Assembly (NCBI RefSeq): GCF_000716435.1
Contig: NZ_JNWO01000007.1
Location: 806,001-870,000, forward strand
Direction of reading: 5' to 3'
Length of the DNA: 64,000 nucleotides
DNA from: Streptomyces xylophagus
Lineage (GTDB): Bacteria; Actinomycetota; Actinomycetes; Streptomycetales; Streptomycetaceae
A model generated the notes under the pieces. That model ran no database searches, was not told the DNA's origin, and saw nothing but the letters and a program-made list of their open reading frames with translations. Of the stretch, positions 49,046 to 57,253 are shown in pieces. Made by a program: the position numbers and the translations under genes. Within the stretch, counting starts at the first letter, position 1; each line of letters starts with the position of its first letter.

Positions 49046-49887
49046 TGAAGCGTCAACTCACCGTCCTCGCCGCCTTATTGGGTGCTTTCACGCTCGGCGT
49101 GAGTATCTCCTCGGCCGCCGCCGCGACCACCTGGGCGGAGACCGGCACGGCCTACACCGACAGCCTGGGCGGCGGTGAGGGCGTCGCGTCGCGTGCGGAC
49201 GGCTCGCTGCTGTACCGCGGACTGGCGTCCATCCCGCTGGATCTGCGCGTCCAGGGCTGGAACCACATCGGCGACCCGGACATCGCGAACGGTTACATCT
49301 TCGACGCCTACCAGGCCGCCGACACGGGCACGTCGAAGATGTTCGCGGTCACCACGCCGTCCGGGACGCGCTACACGTACGTGCACCCGCTCGACTCGGG
49401 CGAAAAGATCAACAACTCGTTCGACGCCATCTCGCCGGACACGCAGTGGATGGTGTCGGGCGAGTGGGGCGACCAGTCCAGACTCCAGGTCTTCCCCACT
49501 CCCCTGCTCAACCCGTCCACTCCGGCGACGGGCGGGACGCTGCCGCAGGCCGGGCAGATCACCCTGGACAAGACGGTGAACGACATCCAGGGCTGCGACT
49601 TCGTGACGGACACCCGCCTGGTGTGCGTCTCGGACGACGCGTCGGGGACCAAGTTCCCCGAGATCCGCCCGCTCCTCCAGGTCGACCTGCCGCACAAGCT
49701 GGACGGCCAGCCGATCACCGGCACGGTCACGAGCCTGTTCGCGCTGCCCCAACGCAGCATCTGCACGGGCACGTTCGAGGCCGAGGGCGTCGACTACGAT
49801 GTGAACAGCGGCACGCTGCGCGCCGAGGTCGTACAGCCCGGCGTGTGCGTGGTGTCGACCAGCGTCTACTCGTACAAGCAGCAGTAG
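49045..49887 (+). CDS. Secreted protein of unknown function with a TTA codon
   Basis: A 280-residue protein with a signal peptide (1-26, ending SAAAA). The mature part looks all-beta, possibly a propeller-type fold (MFAVTTPSGTRYTYVHPLDS, DAISPDTQWMVSGEWGDQS). Four or so cysteines (GCDFVTDTRLVCV, SICTG, GVCVV) may form disulfides. I do not recognise the family. Codon 11 is TTA (49075-49077), the codon read by the developmentally controlled bldA tRNA in Streptomyces. The start overlaps the PHP gene stop, so the three exported proteins are one unit. Confidence 0.7.
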   Translation: MKRQLTVLAALLGAFTLGVSISSAAAATTWAETGTAYTDSLGGGEGVASRADGSLLYRGLASIPLDLRVQGWNHIGDPDIANGYIFDAYQAADTGTSKMFAVTTPSGTRYTYVHPLDSGEKINNSFDAISPDTQWMVSGEWGDQSRLQVFPTPLLNPSTPATGGTLPQAGQITLDKTVNDIQGCDFVTDTRLVCVSDDASGTKFPEIRPLLQVDLPHKLDGQPITGTVTSLFALPQRSICTGTFEAEGVDYDVNSGTLRAEVVQPGVCVVSTSVYSYKQQ

Positions 49888-49909
49888 CGGCAGTAGCGGT
49901 GAGGGGCTG

Positions 49910-50365
49910 TCAGGCGTAGAACCGCGAGAGACTCTGCAGGACGGCGGCGGGCTTCGGTCCGCCGTCGATCTCTATCGTCCCGTCGACGGCGATCTGCACC
50001 CCGCCCGGCACGTCCTCCACCGAGGCGAGCTTCGCGACCAGCCGGATGCGCGAGCCGACCTTGACCGGTGCGGGGAAACGCACCTTGTTCAGGCCGTAGT
50101 TGACCTTCGTCGACACGCCCTCGACGTCCAGCAGCTCGGTGAAGAGCGGGATGAAGAGGGAGAGCGTCAGATAGCCGTGTGCGATGGGCGCGCCGAACGG
50201 CCCGGCCGCGGCCCTCTCCGGGTCGACGTGGATCCACTGGTGGTCGCCCGTCGCGTCGGCGAAGGTGTTGACGCGCTCCTGGGTGATCTCGATCCACTCG
50301 CTGGTGCCGAGGTCACTGCCCGCGAGCTTCTTGAGTTCGTCGAGGCCGTTGACGGTGATGCTCAT
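49910..50365 (-). CDS. MaoC-like hotdog dehydratase
   Basis: A 151-residue (R)-specific enoyl-CoA hydratase-like protein. The hydratase motif is visible in DATGDHQWIHVDPERAAAGP followed by FGAPIAHGYLTLSL, with the catalytic Asp and His. It is the last gene of the SDR / amidohydrolase / acyl-CoA ligase operon, 14 bases after the ligase gene, and should hydrate or dehydrate an acyl-CoA there. A longer in-frame extension runs antiphase through the ligase gene and was rejected. Confidence 0.88.
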   Translation of the reverse strand: MSITVNGLDELKKLAGSDLGTSEWIEITQERVNTFADATGDHQWIHVDPERAAAGPFGAPIAHGYLTLSLFIPLFTELLDVEGVSTKVNYGLNKVRFPAPVKVGSRIRLVAKLASVEDVPGGVQIAVDGTIEIDGGPKPAAVLQSLSRFYA

Positions 50366-50379
50366 ATCGCGTTCCCTAC

Positions 50380-51885
50380 CTAAGAGTTGCCGCCGAAGCG
50401 CTTGCGCACCCGGGACTTGAGGAGCTTTCCGGAGGCGGTGCGCGGGAGTTCGTCCGCGACCACCACCGACTTGGGGATCTTGTACTTGGCGAGCCGGCCG
50501 GCCAGCGAGGCGAGCAGTTCGTCGGGGTCCGGCGAAGCGCCGTCGCGCGGCACGACGACCGCGCGCGGCACCTCGCCCCACTTGTCGTCCGCGACGCCGA
50601 TGACCGCGCACTCGACGATGTCGGGGTGGGCGAGGAGCAGGTCCTCGATCTCGGCGGGGTAGATGTTCTCCCCGCCGGAGATGATCATGTCCTTCATACG
50701 GTCGACGATGTACACGTACCCGTCCTCGTCTGTCCGGGCCGCGTCCCCGCTGCGGAACCAGCCGTCGGCGAAGACCGCGGCCGTCTCCTCGGGCAGCCCC
50801 CAGTAGCCGGGCATGACATGGGGTCCGCGCACCACGACCTCGCCGGTCTCGCCGACGTCGGCGGGGGTGAGGTCCGGTCGTACGACCCGTACGTCGCTGA
50901 AGAAGTGCGGTACCCCCGCCGAACCCGCCTTGCTGACCGCGTGTTCGGCGTCCAGGAACAGGGTTCCGGGCGAGGCCTCCGTCATGCCGTAGCCCTGGAG
51001 GAAGGTCAGCCCGCGCTCCTGGTAGGCGGCGATCAGCGGCGACGGGACCGGGGAGCCGCCGCAGGTGAGGATGCGCAGCGAGGACAGGTCGGCGTCGGCC
51101 CAGCGCGGGTGCCGGGCCAGCTGGTCGAACATCGTGGGCACCCCGAACATGAAGGTGATCCGGTGCTGTTCGATGAGGTCGAAGGTGGCCGCCGGGTCGA
51201 AGGCCTCGACCAGGACACAGGTACCGCCCTTGAGCAGCACCGGCAGGGTGAGCATGTTCAGGCCGGCCGTGTGGAACAACGGGGCGGAGACCAGGGCGCG
51301 TTCGTCGGCGATCAGGTCGGTGTCGACGAGGACGTTGACCGCGTTCCAGGTCAGGTTGCCGTGGGTGAGCATCGCGCCCTTGGGGCGACCTGTCGTGCCC
51401 GAGGTGTACATGATGATGCAGGTGTCGTCGGCCGTGACGGGTTCGTCGATCGGCTCGGCGGAGGCCGCGTCGAGCAACTCCTCGTACTCCGCGCCGACTT
51501 CGATGTAGATCCGTACGTCGGTGCTGCCCGGCAGTCCGGCGACGAGACCCGCGTGTGTCGGGCCGTGGACGAGGACCTTGGCACCGGAGTCGGCGAGTTG
51601 GTAGGCGATCTCGGGGCCGGCCAGGCGGGTGTTGAGGGGGACGAAGACCGCGCCGAGCGTGCCGGCGGCGAACAGGGTCTCCAGGTAGGAGGGGTGGTTG
51701 GGGCCGAGGTAGGCGATGCGGTCGCCGCGGCGGAGGCCCCGGGCTCGTAGGGCGTGGGCGAGGCGGGTGGTTCGTGTATGCAATGTGCCGTAGTCCGTCG
51801 ACGAACCACCGTGCACCAAAGCCGTGCGGTGCGGGGTCTTGCGGGCCCGGCGTGCGGGCCATGACCCCAGTCCCTCGTTGCGCAT
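50380..51885 (-). CDS. AMP-forming acyl-CoA synthetase
   Basis: A 501-residue adenylate-forming ligase converting a carboxylic acid to its CoA thioester. Motif A3 YTSGTTGRPKGAM, A5 GYGMTEAS, A7 GWFRSGDAA, A8 DRMKDMIISGGENIYP and the A10 lysine in PRTASGKLLKSRVR are all present. The substrate (fatty or aromatic acid) is not evident. It lies 10 bases after the amidohydrolase gene and upstream of the MaoC gene, so the operon activates an acid and processes its CoA ester. Confidence 0.9.
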   Translation of the reverse strand: MRNEGLGSWPARRARKTPHRTALVHGGSSTDYGTLHTRTTRLAHALRARGLRRGDRIAYLGPNHPSYLETLFAAGTLGAVFVPLNTRLAGPEIAYQLADSGAKVLVHGPTHAGLVAGLPGSTDVRIYIEVGAEYEELLDAASAEPIDEPVTADDTCIIMYTSGTTGRPKGAMLTHGNLTWNAVNVLVDTDLIADERALVSAPLFHTAGLNMLTLPVLLKGGTCVLVEAFDPAATFDLIEQHRITFMFGVPTMFDQLARHPRWADADLSSLRILTCGGSPVPSPLIAAYQERGLTFLQGYGMTEASPGTLFLDAEHAVSKAGSAGVPHFFSDVRVVRPDLTPADVGETGEVVVRGPHVMPGYWGLPEETAAVFADGWFRSGDAARTDEDGYVYIVDRMKDMIISGGENIYPAEIEDLLLAHPDIVECAVIGVADDKWGEVPRAVVVPRDGASPDPDELLASLAGRLAKYKIPKSVVVADELPRTASGKLLKSRVRKRFGGNS

Positions 51886-51895
51886 CCGGCGCCCC

Positions 51896-52798
51896 TTACG
51901 TCAGCCCGAGCAGGCGGGCGGCGTTCTCCTTGAGGATCTTCGGCTTGACCTCGTCCTTGATCGGCAGCTTCTCGAAGTCGGCGAGCCAGCGGTCCGGGGT
52001 GAGGACGGGATAGTCGGAGCCGAAGAGGACCTTGTCCTTGAGCAGGGTGTTCGCGTACTGCACCAGCTGCGGCGGGAAGTACTTCGGCGACCAGCCGGAC
52101 AGATCGATGTGCACGCCCGGCTTGTGCGTGGCGACGGCGAGGGCCTCGTCCTGCCAGGGGAAGGACGGGTGCGCCAGGATGATCTTGAGGTGCGGGAAGT
52201 CCGCGGCGACGTCGTCCACGTGCAGGGGGTTGGAGTACTTGAGGCGGATCCCGCCCCCGCCCGGCACTCCCGCGCCGATGCCCGTCTGGCCCGTGTGGAA
52301 GAGGGCGATGGTGCCCGTCTCCTGGATGACCTCGTAGAGGTCGTACGCCACGGCCCGGTCGTTGGGGAAGAAGCCCTGGATGTTGGGGTGGAACTTGAAG
52401 CCCTTCACCCCGTACTCCTCGACCAGCCGCCGCGCCTGCTTCACGCCCGCTCGGCCCCGGAACGGGTCGATGGACGCGAAGGGGATCAGGACGTCCGCGT
52501 TCGCGGCGGCGGCCTCGGCGACCTCCTCGTTCGGGACGGGCTCGGTGCCGGTCGCGGACTCTGCGTCGACCGTGAAGATCACGGCGGCCATCTTCCGCTC
52601 GCGGTAGTACGCGGCGGTCTCCTCGAGGGTCGGCTTCCGCTTGCCCGCGACCTTGAAGTAGGCGGAGGAGGCATCGTGCAGGTCGTCGTCCAGGGAGGAG
52701 TGGCCCTTGGAGGACACCTCCGCATGGGTGTGGACGTCGATCGCGACGAGTTCGCCGACGTCCATGACGCGTTCGCCGATGTCCATGGGGGGTGTCAT
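51896..52798 (-). CDS. Amidohydrolase-2 family metal-dependent hydrolase (PF04909)
   Basis: A 300-residue TIM-barrel hydrolase or decarboxylase. Metal ligands appear as DVHTHAEV (H23, H25), a His in GFKFHPN, LAHPSFPW and the Asp of FGSDYPVLTP. Relatives act on cyclic carboxylates and aromatic acids, some as non-oxidative decarboxylases. The ATG overlaps the SDR stop (ATGA); an internal ATG at 52786 is an alternative. In this operon it may provide the acid for CoA activation, which is inference. Confidence 0.85.
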   Translation of the reverse strand: MTPPMDIGERVMDVGELVAIDVHTHAEVSSKGHSSLDDDLHDASSAYFKVAGKRKPTLEETAAYYRERKMAAVIFTVDAESATGTEPVPNEEVAEAAAANADVLIPFASIDPFRGRAGVKQARRLVEEYGVKGFKFHPNIQGFFPNDRAVAYDLYEVIQETGTIALFHTGQTGIGAGVPGGGGIRLKYSNPLHVDDVAADFPHLKIILAHPSFPWQDEALAVATHKPGVHIDLSGWSPKYFPPQLVQYANTLLKDKVLFGSDYPVLTPDRWLADFEKLPIKDEVKPKILKENAARLLGLT

Positions 52799-53715
52799 CA
52801 CGCCTCCGGCAGCTTCGGTGCGGGAATGCCGACCGACTGGAGTTCGGCCCCGACCGAGGTGGGGAAGGCGTCGGCCAGGGTGTCGGGGGTCCAGCCGCCG
52901 TCGGCGTAGGCCGCGCTGATCTCCTGCGGGTGGGACCAGAGTGCCACCTTGTCGCCGCCGATGCCGATGGCCTGGCCGGTGATGCCGCGCGCGGCCTCGG
53001 AGGCGAGGAAGGGGACGAGGGCGGCGCAGTCCTCGGGGGTGCCGAAGCCCTCGCCCTTGCGGAGGAAGTCGGGCAGCGGCTCGCCGTTGCGCATGGCCTC
53101 GATGTACGGGGCGAACGCGGGGATCGTCTCGGTCATCGCGGTCGCGGCGACCGGCACGATCGCGTTGACGGTGATGCCCGCGCGGCCCAGCTCCATCGAC
53201 CAGGTACGGGCGAAGGCGGCGATGCCCGCCTTGGCGGCCGAGTAGTTCGTCTGGCCGAAGTTGCCGCGCTGGCCGGCCGGTGAGCCGACCAGGATCAGGC
53301 TGCCGCCCTCGCCCTGCTCGCGCATCCGTACGGCGGCGGCGCGGGCACAGGTGAAGGTGCCCTTCAGGTGGGTCGTGATCACCGCGTCGAAGTCCTCGTC
53401 GGTCATCTTCCACAGCACCTTGTCGCGCAGGATGCCCGCGTTGGTGACCAGGATGTCGAGCCGCCCGAACTCCTCGACGGCACGGTTCACCAGCCGCTCG
53501 GCGGCCTCGGTCGTACCGACCGGGACCACCTCGGCGACGGCGGTGCCGCCCGCTTCGGTGATGGACTTCACGGCCTGCTCGGCCACCGCCTCGTCGATGT
53601 CGTTCACGACCACGGACGCGCCGTGGGCGGCCAGGGCGTGCGCGTAGGCGAGGCCGAGGCCCCGGCCACTGCCGGTGACGACGGCGACCTTGCCGGTCAG
53701 ATCGATGCTGGGCAC
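52798..53715 (-). CDS. Short-chain dehydrogenase/reductase
   Basis: A 305-residue SDR with the cofactor motif VTGSGRGLGLAYAHAL (13-28), NAG at 92-94 and catalytic S145, Y158 and K162 (YSAAK). A C-terminal extension of about 50 residues (from GGDKVALWSHPQ) resembles the 3-hydroxyacyl-CoA dehydrogenase SDRs linked with MaoC proteins. AAGGGA lies 8 bases before GTG 53715. First gene of the operon, with its promoter facing the MarR gene. Confidence 0.88.
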   Translation of the reverse strand: MPSIDLTGKVAVVTGSGRGLGLAYAHALAAHGASVVVNDIDEAVAEQAVKSITEAGGTAVAEVVPVGTTEAAERLVNRAVEEFGRLDILVTNAGILRDKVLWKMTDEDFDAVITTHLKGTFTCARAAAVRMREQGEGGSLILVGSPAGQRGNFGQTNYSAAKAGIAAFARTWSMELGRAGITVNAIVPVAATAMTETIPAFAPYIEAMRNGEPLPDFLRKGEGFGTPEDCAALVPFLASEAARGITGQAIGIGGDKVALWSHPQEISAAYADGGWTPDTLADAFPTSVGAELQSVGIPAPKLPEA

Positions 53716-53807
53716 GAGCGGTCCCTTCACAAGACGAGGCAGCGGTACGACACACCGGGACCGTGACTGCGAACGGCACCGGTGCGGCTTCGAGATCGAA
53801 GCTAAGA

Positions 53808-53837
53808 GCAATAATTGTTGACGTCAATAGTTGTTGC
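53808..53837. promoter_or_regulatory. MarR operator: 30-bp imperfect palindrome
   Basis: A palindrome centred on the perfect 10-mer TTGACGTCAA (53818-53827) extends to outer arms GCAA / TTGC, with 24 of 30 positions symmetric. It lies in the divergent region between the SDR operon and the MarR gene, in a markedly A+T-rich patch. TTGACG can be read as a -35 element in either direction. It is the expected binding site of the adjacent MarR protein. Confidence 0.75.
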
Positions 53838-53913
53838 CGACGGACCATGTGCGTCACACTGACTCCGAACCACCGCACGCCCCACCCCGGGGCCTCGACC
53901 CAGGGAGCCCGCC

Positions 53914-54393
53914 ATCGCCCGCCAGCAGCACGCAGCGAACCCCCCGATCGACGCGCACGAGCCGTGGATGCGCGGGCTGCACGCGGACACCGGCTACCTC
54001 ATGTACCGGCTGGGCCTGCGCTCCGGTCAGCTCTTCAACACGTTCCTCCAGGAGTCGGGCCTACGGCTGCGCCACTACGCCCTCCTCCGCTTCCTCGCCA
54101 CGTCCGAGGGCGCCCTCCAGCGCGAACTGAGCACCCGGCTCGGCTACGACCCGAGCGCGATCGTCGGCCTGGTCGACGACCTGGAGAAGCTGGGTTTCGC
54201 CGAGCGCCGCCCTTCCCCCGACGACCGCCGCAGCCGCATCGTGGTCCTGACCGAGAACGGCCGCGGCTTCCTGCGCGACACCGACGAGGCCGGCCTGCGC
54301 GTCACGAACGAACTGCTGGGCCCCCTCGACGCGACCGAGCGGGAGACCCTGCACACGCTGCTGCAGCGAGTCGCCGAGGACGGACTCGCCTGA
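53914..54393 (+). CDS. MarR-family regulator, start uncertain
   Basis: A winged-helix repressor whose body is unmistakable: LRLRHYALLRFLATSEGALQ, QRELSTRLGYDPSAIVGLVDDLE and the wing ERRPSPDDRRSRIVVLTENG. The first canonical start in frame is ATG 53968 (141 residues), but no ribosome site precedes it. The frame stays open upstream to a stop at 53860-53862 and reads ARQQHAANPPIDAHEPW before that ATG. GGGAG lies 6 bases before an ATC at 53914, so translation may start at this non-standard codon (159 residues). It probably represses the divergent SDR operon. Confidence 0.75.
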   Translation: MARQQHAANPPIDAHEPWMRGLHADTGYLMYRLGLRSGQLFNTFLQESGLRLRHYALLRFLATSEGALQRELSTRLGYDPSAIVGLVDDLEKLGFAERRPSPDDRRSRIVVLTENGRGFLRDTDEAGLRVTNELLGPLDATERETLHTLLQRVAEDGLA

Positions 54394-54413
54394 CGCTGGA
54401 CGGAGGCCCGGCC

Positions 54414-55223
54414 ATGCCCACCACCACCCGGCCCGCGACCACCCCCGGGTCCGCGACGACCGCCCGGTCGGCACCCGTCACGCGGTCCGCGCCCGACCGG
54501 CTGCTCGCCGTGCTCGCCGCCTTCGACCACGAGCACACGGCCCTGTCCCTGTCCGACATCAGCCGCCGGGCCGGCCTCACCCTGACCACCACCCACCGCC
54601 TCACCGGCGCCCTCACCGAATGGGGCGCGCTGGAACGGGACGCGTCCGGGATCTACCACGTGGGCCTACGACTGTGGGAGATCGCCGCCCTCGCCCCCCG
54701 CGGCCTCGCCCTGCGCCAAGTCGCCCTCCCCTACCTGGAGGACCTGTACGAATCGACGCACGAGAACGTGCAGTTGGCGGTGCGGGACGGCGCGGAGGTC
54801 GTCTACACCGAGTGGATCTCGGGCCGTTCGGCGGTCGGCGTCCACATCCGGGTCGGCGCCCGCTGGCCGCTGCACGCCACCGGGGTCGGCCTCGCCCTGC
54901 TGGCACACGGCGACCCGGACTCCCAAGAGGCCTACTGCACCGGCCCGTTGGCGTCCTTCACGCCGTACACGATCACCGATCCGGTACGGCTGCGGCGGGA
55001 ACTGGCCGAAGTACGGCGCACCGGCGTCGCGGTGAGCAGCCGTCAGATCACGGACGACGCGCTGTCGGTGGCCGCGCCGGTGCGCGAGCCGGGCGGTGCG
55101 GTGGTGGCGGCGGTGTCGGTCGTGGTGCCTCAAGTGGACGCGCAGGTACCGGCGTTGATCCCGGCGGTCCGGCTCGCGGCGCGCGGGATATCGCGGGCGC
55201 TGGGGTGGCGGCCGGAGCCGTGA
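54414..55223 (+). CDS. IclR-family transcriptional regulator
   Basis: A 269-residue regulator with an N-terminal winged helix (about 25-85; LSLSDISRRAGLTLTTTHRL) and an IclR effector domain (about 95-265; LPYLEDLYESTHENVQLAV, GRSAVGVHIRVG, LHATGVGLALLAHG). GGAGG lies 8 bases before the ATG. It begins 21 bases after the MarR gene and may be co-transcribed, giving the acyl-CoA operon a second regulator. Effectors of the family are often aromatic or small organic acids. Confidence 0.88.
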   Translation: MPTTTRPATTPGSATTARSAPVTRSAPDRLLAVLAAFDHEHTALSLSDISRRAGLTLTTTHRLTGALTEWGALERDASGIYHVGLRLWEIAALAPRGLALRQVALPYLEDLYESTHENVQLAVRDGAEVVYTEWISGRSAVGVHIRVGARWPLHATGVGLALLAHGDPDSQEAYCTGPLASFTPYTITDPVRLRRELAEVRRTGVAVSSRQITDDALSVAAPVREPGGAVVAAVSVVVPQVDAQVPALIPAVRLAARGISRALGWRPEP

Positions 55224-55323
55224 GGAGATCCCACGTGCCGGGCGCGGATATCCCTCTCACCGGCGAGGCCACGCCCGTGTGACGTCGTGATACTGGAACG
55301 GCCCTTGCCCCGAGGAGCCGCTC

Positions 55324-56517
55324 ATGGATGTTCAGCACTGGTTCGCACCGGCCGTCGCCCGGCTCAGGACCGCCAACCCGTACGCAGTCGACTCGGCACT
55401 CGCGGCGCTCGTCCTGTTCGCGGTGTCATTGCAATGGCTCTTCCCCGACGAGGGCGGCGATCCGCTGAGTTGGCAGGGCTGGCTCCTCGGGGCCGGTACG
55501 GCGGTACCGCTGGTGTGGCGGCGCAGGGCGCCCTTCGCGACGGCGTGGGTGGTGTCGGCGGCCACGCCCGCGATGGCGGTCTACCACGCGCCACCGCCGG
55601 ACGTGATGTACGGCGGCCTCGTGGCCCTCTACACCGTCGCGGCCCGCTGCCTTCCCTGGCAGCGGCGCCTGATGCTCGCGGGCTGGCTGATCGGCGTGTC
55701 CGTGGTCATGCAGCACAAGGAGCACGCCCTGCCCTTCGAGTACGCCTTCCATCTGCTGAGCCTGCTGTGCGCGTACGGCTTCGGCAGCCTCGCCCGGGTC
55801 CAACGCGCCTACACCGCCGCCCTGGAGGACCGGGCCCGGCGCCTGGAGCGCGAGCGCGCCGCCGACACCGCGCGGGCCACGGCACAGGAACGGGCCCGGA
55901 TCGCCCGGGACATGCACGACATCCTGGCCCACGCGGTGAGCCTGATGGTGGTGCAGGCGGAGGCCGGCCCGGTGGTCGTACGCAGTGATCCCGAGCGTGC
56001 CGAGGCCGCGTTCGACGCGATCGCGGGGGCGGGCCGGGACGCGATGGGTCAGCTCCGGCGCATCCTCGGGGTGCTCAAGGACGAGCAGCGGGACGGGAGT
56101 TCGGGGCACCGGCCGCAGCCGGGGGTCGCCGCGCTGCCCGGACTGCTGCGCCAGGTCACCGAATCCACGGGCCTGCGCGTCGAGTTGCGGACGAGCGGGG
56201 TGCCGCGCCCGTTGCCCCCGGACACCGAGGTCGCCGTCTACCGGGTGGTCCAGGAAGCGCTCACCAACACCGTGAAGCACGCGCGCGCTTCCACCGCTAC
56301 CGTCGAACTCGACTGGACGGGGGACGAGTTGGTGCTCACGGTGACAGATGACGGACGAGGCCCGGCGGGCGAAGTCGGCGGCCACGGGTTGATCGGTCTG
56401 CGGGAGCGGGCGGCCGCCTGCGGAGGCACGGCGGAGACCGGCCGCGGACCCGACGGCGGCTTCCGGGTCGTCGTACGGCTTCCCGTCGCCACCGACCGAC
56501 AGGCGGCCCTGGGATGA
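55324..56517 (+). CDS. Sensor histidine kinase, NarL/DesK type
   Basis: A 397-residue membrane kinase. Four or five hydrophobic spans lie in residues 22-155, with no large extracellular domain. A coiled linker (165-190) leads to the HisKA_3 box ERARIARDMHDILAHAVSLM with phosphate acceptor H198, and the ATPase domain has VVQEALTNTVKHA (N-box) and DDGRGPAGEVGGHGLIGLRE (G-boxes). GAGGAG precedes the ATG. It overlaps the response regulator gene (ATGA). Signal unknown. Confidence 0.92.
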   Translation: MDVQHWFAPAVARLRTANPYAVDSALAALVLFAVSLQWLFPDEGGDPLSWQGWLLGAGTAVPLVWRRRAPFATAWVVSAATPAMAVYHAPPPDVMYGGLVALYTVAARCLPWQRRLMLAGWLIGVSVVMQHKEHALPFEYAFHLLSLLCAYGFGSLARVQRAYTAALEDRARRLERERAADTARATAQERARIARDMHDILAHAVSLMVVQAEAGPVVVRSDPERAEAAFDAIAGAGRDAMGQLRRILGVLKDEQRDGSSGHRPQPGVAALPGLLRQVTESTGLRVELRTSGVPRPLPPDTEVAVYRVVQEALTNTVKHARASTATVELDWTGDELVLTVTDDGRGPAGEVGGHGLIGLRERAAACGGTAETGRGPDGGFRVVVRLPVATDRQAALG

Positions 56518-57182
56518 GCATCCGGGTGGTGGTGGCCGACGACCAGGAGCTGGTCCGCAGCGGCTTCATCATGATCCTGGAGGCCCAGCGGGACATCGAG
56601 GTCGTCGCGGAGGCCGGGGACGGCGCCGAGGCGGTCGCCGCGGTGCGCCGACACGCTCCCGACGTCCTGCTGCTCGACATCCGTATGCCGGTCATGGACG
56701 GTCTGGAGGCGGCCCGTCAGGTGTGCGCGCAGTCCGGTTGCAAGGTCGTCATGCTGACCACGTTCGACCTGGACGAGTACGTGTACGAGGCGCTGTACGC
56801 GGGCGCCAGCGGCTTCCTCCTGAAGGACGTCCGCCGCGACGACCTCGTGCACGCCGTCCGCGTGGTCGCGGCCGGCGACTCGCTGCTCGCGCCGACGGTG
56901 ACACGGCGGCTGGTCGCCGACATCGTGCGGCGGCGCCGCGAGGAGGCCGTCGCCGAGATCGCGCCCGGCCGGCTGGAGGTCCTGACCGCCCGGGAGGAGG
57001 AGACGCTGCGGCTGCTGGCCCGGGGCCTGTCCAACGCCGAGATCGCGACGACCCTGTTCGTCAGCGAGCACACCGTGAAGACCCATGTCAGCAATGTGCT
57101 GGGCAAGTTGGGGCTGCGGGACCGGGTGCAGGCGGTGATCTGCGCGTACGAGACGGGGCTGGTGACACCGGGGGCGCCCTGA
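56514..57182 (+). CDS. Response regulator, NarL/LuxR type
   Basis: A 222-residue regulator: receiver domain (1-120) with phosphorylation site D55 (LLLDIRMP), acidic pair D9-D10, T83-region TTFD and K105-type lysine in FLLKDV; LuxR-type HTH (about 152-215; LTAREEETLRLLARGLSNAE, SEHTVKTHVSNVLGKLGL). It pairs with the kinase whose stop it overlaps. Regulated genes cannot be told; the neighbouring I36 inhibitor or MMPL exporter genes are candidates. Confidence 0.93.
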   Translation: MSIRVVVADDQELVRSGFIMILEAQRDIEVVAEAGDGAEAVAAVRRHAPDVLLLDIRMPVMDGLEAARQVCAQSGCKVVMLTTFDLDEYVYEALYAGASGFLLKDVRRDDLVHAVRVVAAGDSLLAPTVTRRLVADIVRRRREEAVAEIAPGRLEVLTAREEETLRLLARGLSNAEIATTLFVSEHTVKTHVSNVLGKLGLRDRVQAVICAYETGLVTPGAP

Positions 57183-57206
57183 CGAGCCCGCCGCGGGCGG
57201 CGCGGG

Positions 57207-57238
57207 TCGGCGGGTCCCGGCGTTCCGAGGCCCGCCGA
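57207..57238. terminator. Candidate bidirectional terminator
   Basis: TCGGCGGG and CCCGCCGA form an 8-bp stem around a 16-base G+C-rich loop, between the convergent response regulator gene (ends 57182) and the inhibitor gene (ends 57254). Confidence 0.45.
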
Positions 57239-57253
57239 TGCGTCATCCGCCGG

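Noticed and set aside
50394..50403. GAAGCGCTTG, similar to the LacI-type palindrome
   Set aside because: It lies inside the 3' coding end of the acyl-CoA ligase gene and encodes conserved basic residues, so there is no reason to call it an operator.
50366..51862. Long N-terminal extension of the MaoC-like protein
   Set aside because: It runs through the acyl-CoA ligase in another frame; the MaoC fold is complete from 50365.
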